DNA of 25,500 nucleotides, taken from SYIM01 sp039800325. GTDB lineage: Bacteria; Pseudomonadota; Gammaproteobacteria; Burkholderiales; Burkholderiaceae_E. Below, in pieces: positions 21,850-25,500 of this stretch. Every line of letters starts with the position of its first letter. Position 1 is the stretch's first letter. Both the position numbers and the translations under genes were made by a program. The notes below the pieces were generated by a model, which was not told where the DNA came from, ran no database searches, and was given only the letters and a program-made list of their open reading frames with translations. Location of the stretch: the NCBI GenBank assembly GCA_039800325.1, contig JBDLQY010000228.1:1-25500 (forward strand), in the 5' to 3' direction.

Positions 21850-22359
21850 CTAGGTCTTAGGCGGCAACTGCATGGCGCGTGCCGCCTGCGATTGCGCGGC
21901 CCGAAAAGCTTCGAGCAGCGCGGCCAGGGCGGCATCGGTGGTAGCCAGCATGGCAATGACATGCAGTGCTGCATTGGCCGCCCCCGCCTCGCCAATGGCA
22001 AAGGTGGCCACCGGAATGCCGCGCGGCATCTGGACAATCGACAAAAGAGAATCTTCGCCACGCAGATACTTGGACGGCACCGGTACGCCAAACACCGGCA
22101 CCACGGTTTTAGACGCCAGCATGCCCGGCAGGTGCGCAGCCCCACCCGCCCCGGCAATAATGGCTCGCAGTCCGCGGTCTCGAGCGCTTTCTGCGTACTG
22201 AAACATGTCATCAGGCATGCGATGCGCTGACACCACCCGCGCCTCATGGGCCACGCCAAACTCCTGCAGAATCGCGACCGCGTGGCGCATGACCTCCCAG
22301 TCGCTCGACGAGCCCATCACTACCCCAACCAGGGGCACTGCAGTCATCGTGCCGTTCAT
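21850..22359 (-). CDS. purE: N5-carboxyaminoimidazole ribonucleotide mutase
   Basis: PurE (class I) converts N5-CAIR to CAIR. The 169-residue protein shows the phosphate loop VVMGSSSDWEVM (13-24), the catalytic histidine in VSAHRMPDD (His46), AGAGGAAHLPGMLAS and SLLSIVQMPRGIPVAT. The ATG at 22359 overlaps the purC stop by 4 bp; Met5 is an alternative start. The length and motifs are ordinary. Confidence 0.96.
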   Translation of the reverse strand: MNGTMTAVPLVGVVMGSSSDWEVMRHAVAILQEFGVAHEARVVSAHRMPDDMFQYAESARDRGLRAIIAGAGGAAHLPGMLASKTVVPVFGVPVPSKYLRGEDSLLSIVQMPRGIPVATFAIGEAGAANAALHVIAMLATTDAALAALLEAFRAAQSQAARAMQLPPKT

Positions 22360-23264
22360 GCCGCGTGACCTTCGATCTGTTCGCCCGTCAGCCGCGCAAG
22401 CGCCTCGCGATATTTGGCAGCCGTGCGCTCAACAACCTCAGCCGGTAGCCGCGGGGCCGGCGCGCGCTTGTCCCAGCTCTTGACGGTTTCGAGATAGTCA
22501 CGAACAAACTGCTTGTCGTAAGAGGGCGGCGAGCTTCCCACCTGGTATTCATCGGCCGGCCAGAAACGCGACGAATCGGCAGTCAATACCTCGTCCATCA
22601 GGTGCAGCTGGCCGTTCGCGTCGAGGCCAAACTCAAACTTAGTGTCTGCAATGATGATGCCGCGCCGAGCAGCGAATTCGCGGGCTCGTCCATATAGAGC
22701 CAGACTCACCGCGCGAATACGCTCGGCCAGTGGGGCGCCAATGCGGGCCACCATATCGTCAAAACTGATGTTCTCATCATGCTCGCCCTGCTCGGCCTTA
22801 GCCGCCGGCGTAAAGATGGGCTGCGGCAGTTGCTCAGCCAGACGTAGCCCGGGCGGAAGTTGAATGCCGCATACCGATCCCTGCGCCTGATAGTCTTTCC
22901 AGCCTGAACCGATCAGGTAACCCCGCACAACGGCTTCAACCAGAATGGGCCGCAGACGTTTGACCACCATCGCGCGGTCGCGGACCTGCGCGTACTCATC
23001 GGCGGCCACCACGGACTCGGGGTCAATACCGGTGAGATGATTGGGCACCACATCAGACAACTCGCGCAGCCAGAACAGGGTCATGCGATTGAGCACGCGT
23101 CCCTTATCAGGGATGGGCTCTGCCATGATCACATCAAAGGCCGAGAGTCTGTCCGTGGTGACGATGAGAAGTTGGTCTTCGCCCACCGCATAGTTGTCAC
23201 GCACCTTGCCGCGACCCAACAGCTTGAGCGACTGCAGATTCGACTGATAAAGCGGCCCCGGCAT
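22356..23264 (-). CDS. purC: Phosphoribosylaminoimidazole-succinocarboxamide synthase
   Basis: PurC (SAICAR synthase) joins aspartate to CAIR with ATP. The 302-residue protein is the longer bacterial/yeast-like form. Motifs are LGRGKVRDNYAVG (16-28), VTTDRLSAFDVIMAEPIPDKG (35-55), VEAVVRGYLIGSGWKDYQAQG, and the C-terminal DTKFEFGLDANGQLHLMDEVLTADSSRFW, which holds metal- and nucleotide-binding residues. purE follows with a 4-bp overlap. The isomerase-like gene lies 45 bp upstream on the same strand. The next two purine steps sit side by side, so this is a partial pur operon. Confidence 0.96.
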   Translation of the reverse strand: MPGPLYQSNLQSLKLLGRGKVRDNYAVGEDQLLIVTTDRLSAFDVIMAEPIPDKGRVLNRMTLFWLRELSDVVPNHLTGIDPESVVAADEYAQVRDRAMVVKRLRPILVEAVVRGYLIGSGWKDYQAQGSVCGIQLPPGLRLAEQLPQPIFTPAAKAEQGEHDENISFDDMVARIGAPLAERIRAVSLALYGRAREFAARRGIIIADTKFEFGLDANGQLHLMDEVLTADSSRFWPADEYQVGSSPPSYDKQFVRDYLETVKSWDKRAPAPRLPAEVVERTAAKYREALARLTGEQIEGHAA

Positions 23265-23309
23265 GGCTTGGCCCTGGCAAAACCGCTATTGTGCCCGATC
23301 GCCCAGGGC

Positions 23310-24098
23310 TTACCGCGAACGGGCCAGCCAGTCGCGCAACCAGCCCAGTCCCTCGGAGGTTTTGCCGCGGGGACGATATTCGCAACCCACCCAGCCGTCG
23401 TAACCGAGCTCATCGAGCACGCCAAACAGGTACGGGTAGTTGACCTCACCGATATCGGGCTCATGCCGCTGCGGCACACCTGCGATCTGGATGTGCCCGA
23501 CTCCGTCAAACCACTGGCGCAGCCGCATACTGACATCGCCCTCGACAATCTGGCAGTGGTACAGATCCATCTGCACCTTCAGGGTGGGCTCGCCGACCTC
23601 GGCCCGAATGGCATGCGCCTCGGCCTGCGTATTGAGAAAAAAGCCCGGAATATCGCGCGTATTAATGGGCTCGATCAGGGTTGTGAGACCGTGCTGGGCA
23701 AGGCGTCGCGCGGCCAACTTCAGATTGCTGACATAAACAGCACGCTGAGCCGCACGCTGCGTCGGATCTTTGACCAGCCCGGCCATGATGTGAACGCGCG
23801 GACACTCGAGTGCCACCGCATACTCGATGGCCCGGTCGAGGCCCGCGGCAAATTCAGCCTCACGCCCAGGCAGGCTTGCCAGCCCCCGCTCGCCACCCGC
23901 GAAATCACCGGGTGGCGCATTGAATAATGCCTGCTCCAGCCCGTTAGTCTTCAGCGCTGCACGCACCTGCGCCGGCGAAAACTCATAGGGAAATAGAAAC
24001 TCAACCGCTTTGAACCCGTCACGGGCAGCTGCTTCGAAGCGCTGCATGAAAGGCACTTCGGTGTACATCATCGACAAATTCGCTGCAAAGCGCGGCAT
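23310..24098 (-). CDS. hyi: Hydroxypyruvate isomerase-like TIM-barrel protein
   Basis: The 262-residue protein belongs to the xylose-isomerase-like TIM-barrel family and resembles Hyi/OtnI, which isomerise hydroxypyruvate with tartronate semialdehyde or act on 2-oxo-tetronates. It begins MPRFAANLSMMYTEVPFMQRF and carries the metal-site segments LIEPINTRD (Glu), VQMDLYHCQ (Asp, His), HIQIAGVPQRHEPD (Gln) and GCEYRP (Glu). It lies 20 bp after fba and 45 bp before purC on the same strand, so it may be co-transcribed with either. The exact substrate cannot be read from sequence. A link to glyoxylate or photorespiratory carbon is inference. Confidence 0.85.
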   Translation of the reverse strand: MPRFAANLSMMYTEVPFMQRFEAAARDGFKAVEFLFPYEFSPAQVRAALKTNGLEQALFNAPPGDFAGGERGLASLPGREAEFAAGLDRAIEYAVALECPRVHIMAGLVKDPTQRAAQRAVYVSNLKLAARRLAQHGLTTLIEPINTRDIPGFFLNTQAEAHAIRAEVGEPTLKVQMDLYHCQIVEGDVSMRLRQWFDGVGHIQIAGVPQRHEPDIGEVNYPYLFGVLDELGYDGWVGCEYRPRGKTSEGLGWLRDWLARSR

Positions 24099-24118
24099 GG
24101 CGGGATTCCCTCGAAGCT

Positions 24119-25183
24119 TTAGTGGGCCAGCTGGGTTAGTTGCCCGCTGGCATAACGCTGGATCATCACGGACAAGGGCACAGCCTGAATCCGCCCGCCC
24201 TGCCCCTCGCAGCCAAATTCACGATAGCGCTGCATGCAGATCTGGCGGGCAGCCTCACGCGCGGGCTTGAGGTACTCACGCGGGTCGAATTTATCAGGGT
24301 ACTCGTGCATGAAGCGCCGAATAGAAGCCGTCATAGCTAGCCGAATGTCGGTGTCGATGTTGATTTTGCGCACACCGTGGCGGATGGCTTCCTGAATTTC
24401 TTCAACCGGCACGCCATAGGTTTCCTTCATGCGGCCACCATACTGGCGAATCTCGGCCAGCAGGTCCTGCGGTACCGATGAAGAACCATGCATCACCAGG
24501 TGCGTATTGGGAATACGCGAATGGATCTCTTTCACACGGCCAATGGCCAGGATTTCACCGGTGGGTTTACGCGAAAATTTATATGCGCCGTGTGAGGTTC
24601 CGATCGCGATGGCCAGCGCGTCAACCTGTGTTTTCTTGACGAAATCAGCCGCCTGCTCCGGGTCAGTCAGCAACTGCTCGCGCGTCATCGTGCCCTCGGC
24701 ACCATGACCGTCCTCTTTGTCGCCCTTCATGGTCTCAAGCGACCCCAGACAGCCCAGCTCGCCCTCAACGGTGACTCCCACCGCGTGGGCTATGTCGACC
24801 ACCTTGCGGGTCACCGCCACGTTGTAGTCGTAGCTGGCCACCGTTTTACCGTCTTCCTGAAGCGAGCCGTCCATCATCACGGACGAGAAGCCCAGGTCAA
24901 TCGCGCCCTGGCAGATGGCGGGCGACTGGCCGTGATCCTGGTGCATCACAATCGGAACCGTGGGGTAGGACTCAATCGCCGCCTGAATCAGGTGCTTGAG
25001 AAAATCCTCACCGGCGTATTTACGGGCGCCGGCCGAGGCCTGCATGATGACGGGCGCATCAAGCTCGGCGGCAGCCGACATGATGGCCTGAACCTGCTCG
25101 AGGTTGTTGACGTTGAAAGCCGGAATGCCATAGCCGTTCTCGGCTGCGTGGTCGAGCAGCTGGCGCATGGATACGATGGGCAT
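24119..25183 (-). CDS. fba: Class II fructose-bisphosphate aldolase (Calvin-cycle subtype)
   Basis: The zinc-dependent aldolase interconverts fructose 1,6-bisphosphate with dihydroxyacetone phosphate and glyceraldehyde 3-phosphate; related CbbA enzymes also act on sedoheptulose bisphosphate. The 354-residue protein has the catalytic Asp and zinc His in IVMHQDHGQSP (Asp83, His84), EGELGCLGSLE (Glu), AIGTSHGAYKF (His), LVMHGSSSVP (His) and KINIDTDIRLA (phosphate binding). GMRKINIDTD-like motifs and length fit the subtype common in Proteobacteria. AAGGAG lies five bases before the ATG, a strong ribosome-binding site. It heads the hyi-purC-purE-purK-Sua5 run and is divergent from the partial gene at 25312. 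No Calvin-cycle gene is visible to show autotrophy. Confidence 0.95.
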   Translation of the reverse strand: MPIVSMRQLLDHAAENGYGIPAFNVNNLEQVQAIMSAAAELDAPVIMQASAGARKYAGEDFLKHLIQAAIESYPTVPIVMHQDHGQSPAICQGAIDLGFSSVMMDGSLQEDGKTVASYDYNVAVTRKVVDIAHAVGVTVEGELGCLGSLETMKGDKEDGHGAEGTMTREQLLTDPEQAADFVKKTQVDALAIAIGTSHGAYKFSRKPTGEILAIGRVKEIHSRIPNTHLVMHGSSSVPQDLLAEIRQYGGRMKETYGVPVEEIQEAIRHGVRKINIDTDIRLAMTASIRRFMHEYPDKFDPREYLKPAREAARQICMQRYREFGCEGQGGRIQAVPLSVMIQRYASGQLTQLAH

Positions 25184-25274
25184 GAGCGCTCCTTACGATG
25201 CGAATCCGTGATTATCGCCGATCCCACCCTGCCCACCCCAATGAACACATCAACAACCCGACACGGCTCGAGCT

Positions 25275-25303
25275 TTGACGGCCCCAGGCCGCGTTGGCAT
25301 ACT
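25275..25303 (+). promoter_or_regulatory. Candidate promoter for the truncated right-edge gene
   Basis: TTGACG (25275-25280) and CATACT (25298-25303) are 17 bp apart, with five and four matches to consensus. The ATG at 25312 lies eight bases after the -10 box, so the transcript would begin within a base or two of the start codon. No Shine-Dalgarno is visible, like the arrangement before the bchI operon. Confidence 0.38.
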
Positions 25304-25311
25304 CGACTGAC

Positions 25312-25500
25312 ATGAACCCCAGTTTCACCACAAACGGCGCTTCCGGCGGCGGCGCGCCAGGCGGTGCCGTTTCCGATGGCCCCGCTGCCCACGTCGCGCC
25401 CCCCGGCGGTAAACCCTCACCGTCGCCTTCTGACAAAGACGCCGCTGACCAGGTGCCGCTGATCGGCGAGTCGGTCCAGCGGGTCATCGTAGAGGCCGAG
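25312..25500 (+). CDS. Unidentified protein, N-terminal part only
   Basis: The frame is open from ATG at 25312 to the right edge (63 codons). The visible part is low-complexity and rich in Gly, Ala, Pro and Ser up to about residue 45 (for example ASGGGAPGGAVSDGP), followed by DQVPLIGESVQRVIVEAE, which may begin a folded domain. There is no signal peptide or membrane segment. I do not recognise the protein. Codon third positions are GC-rich, as in neighbouring genes. It is divergent from fba with a 128-bp gap. Confidence 0.5.
   Translation, partial: MNPSFTTNGASGGGAPGGAVSDGPAAHVAPPGGKPSPSPSDKDAADQVPLIGESVQRVIVEAE

Noticed and set aside
23037..23927. 296-codon plus-strand open frame across purC and hyi
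   Set aside because: It is antisense to two confident genes and spans their intergenic gap with no recognisable domain.
1..25500. CRISPR arrays, tRNA/rRNA genes, insertion sequences, phage genes
   Set aside because: No spaced direct repeats, cloverleaf-like or rRNA sequence, transposase or integrase motifs were seen on either strand.

Overview
The window looks like a high-GC chromosomal segment from a phototrophic betaproteobacterium, most likely Burkholderiales. Two things point there: a bacteriochlorophyll a and carotenoid photosynthesis gene cluster, and housekeeping blocks of a type common in Burkholderiales (purC-purE-purK-Sua5 beside a class II fba, and a Nudix-mnmA pair). The species cannot be fixed from the sequence alone. 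I see no rRNA, tRNA, CRISPR array, insertion sequence or phage gene.

Positions 1-10858 are the photosynthesis cluster. On the minus strand, crtE-crtF-bchC-bchX-bchY-bchZ run in the classical superoperon order, tightly packed, with bchZ cut by the left edge. bchC has its own upstream region carrying two perfect TGT-N12-ACA palindromes, the PpsR/CrtJ consensus. bchO lies divergent from crtE across a 100-bp spacer with a third perfect palindrome. It converges on bchI-bchD so closely that the bchO and bchD 3' ends overlap by 55 bp. A small three-helix membrane protein gene of unknown function sits upstream of bchI and overlaps it. It has a candidate leaderless promoter and a one-mismatch PpsR-like site.

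Positions 10961-15674 are housekeeping and redox genes. A Nudix hydrolase gene overlaps mnmA (tRNA 2-thiolation) on the minus strand. Divergent from it, pntAA-pntAB-pntB encode the three-subunit proton-translocating transhydrogenase. A hairpin separates pntB from the convergent gene after it.

Positions 15700-19587 are an aromatic-catabolism island. It holds a benzoate-CoA ligase gene and a BoxR/BzdR-type regulator (XRE domain fused to a shikimate-kinase-like domain) on the minus strand, and a divergent alpha/beta hydrolase. The regulator has a good predicted promoter, an inverted repeat at the predicted transcription start and a long leader containing 25-bp tandem repeats. The hydrolase carries a Pro/Thr/Ser-rich insert encoded by a 15-bp minisatellite. 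The boxABC genes are not in view.

Positions 19652-25183 are minus-strand housekeeping genes: Sua5-type threonylcarbamoyl-AMP synthase, purK, purE, purC, a hydroxypyruvate-isomerase-like protein and class II fructose-bisphosphate aldolase. A truncated plus-strand gene with a low-complexity N-terminus starts at 25312.

Together the genes make bacteriochlorophyll a and methoxylated carotenoids under probable PpsR control, supply NADPH through transhydrogenase, and activate benzoate as a carbon source. I found no wholly new system. The most interesting leads are the small membrane protein of the photosynthesis cluster, the bchO/bchD 3' overlap and the repeat-bearing boxR leader.
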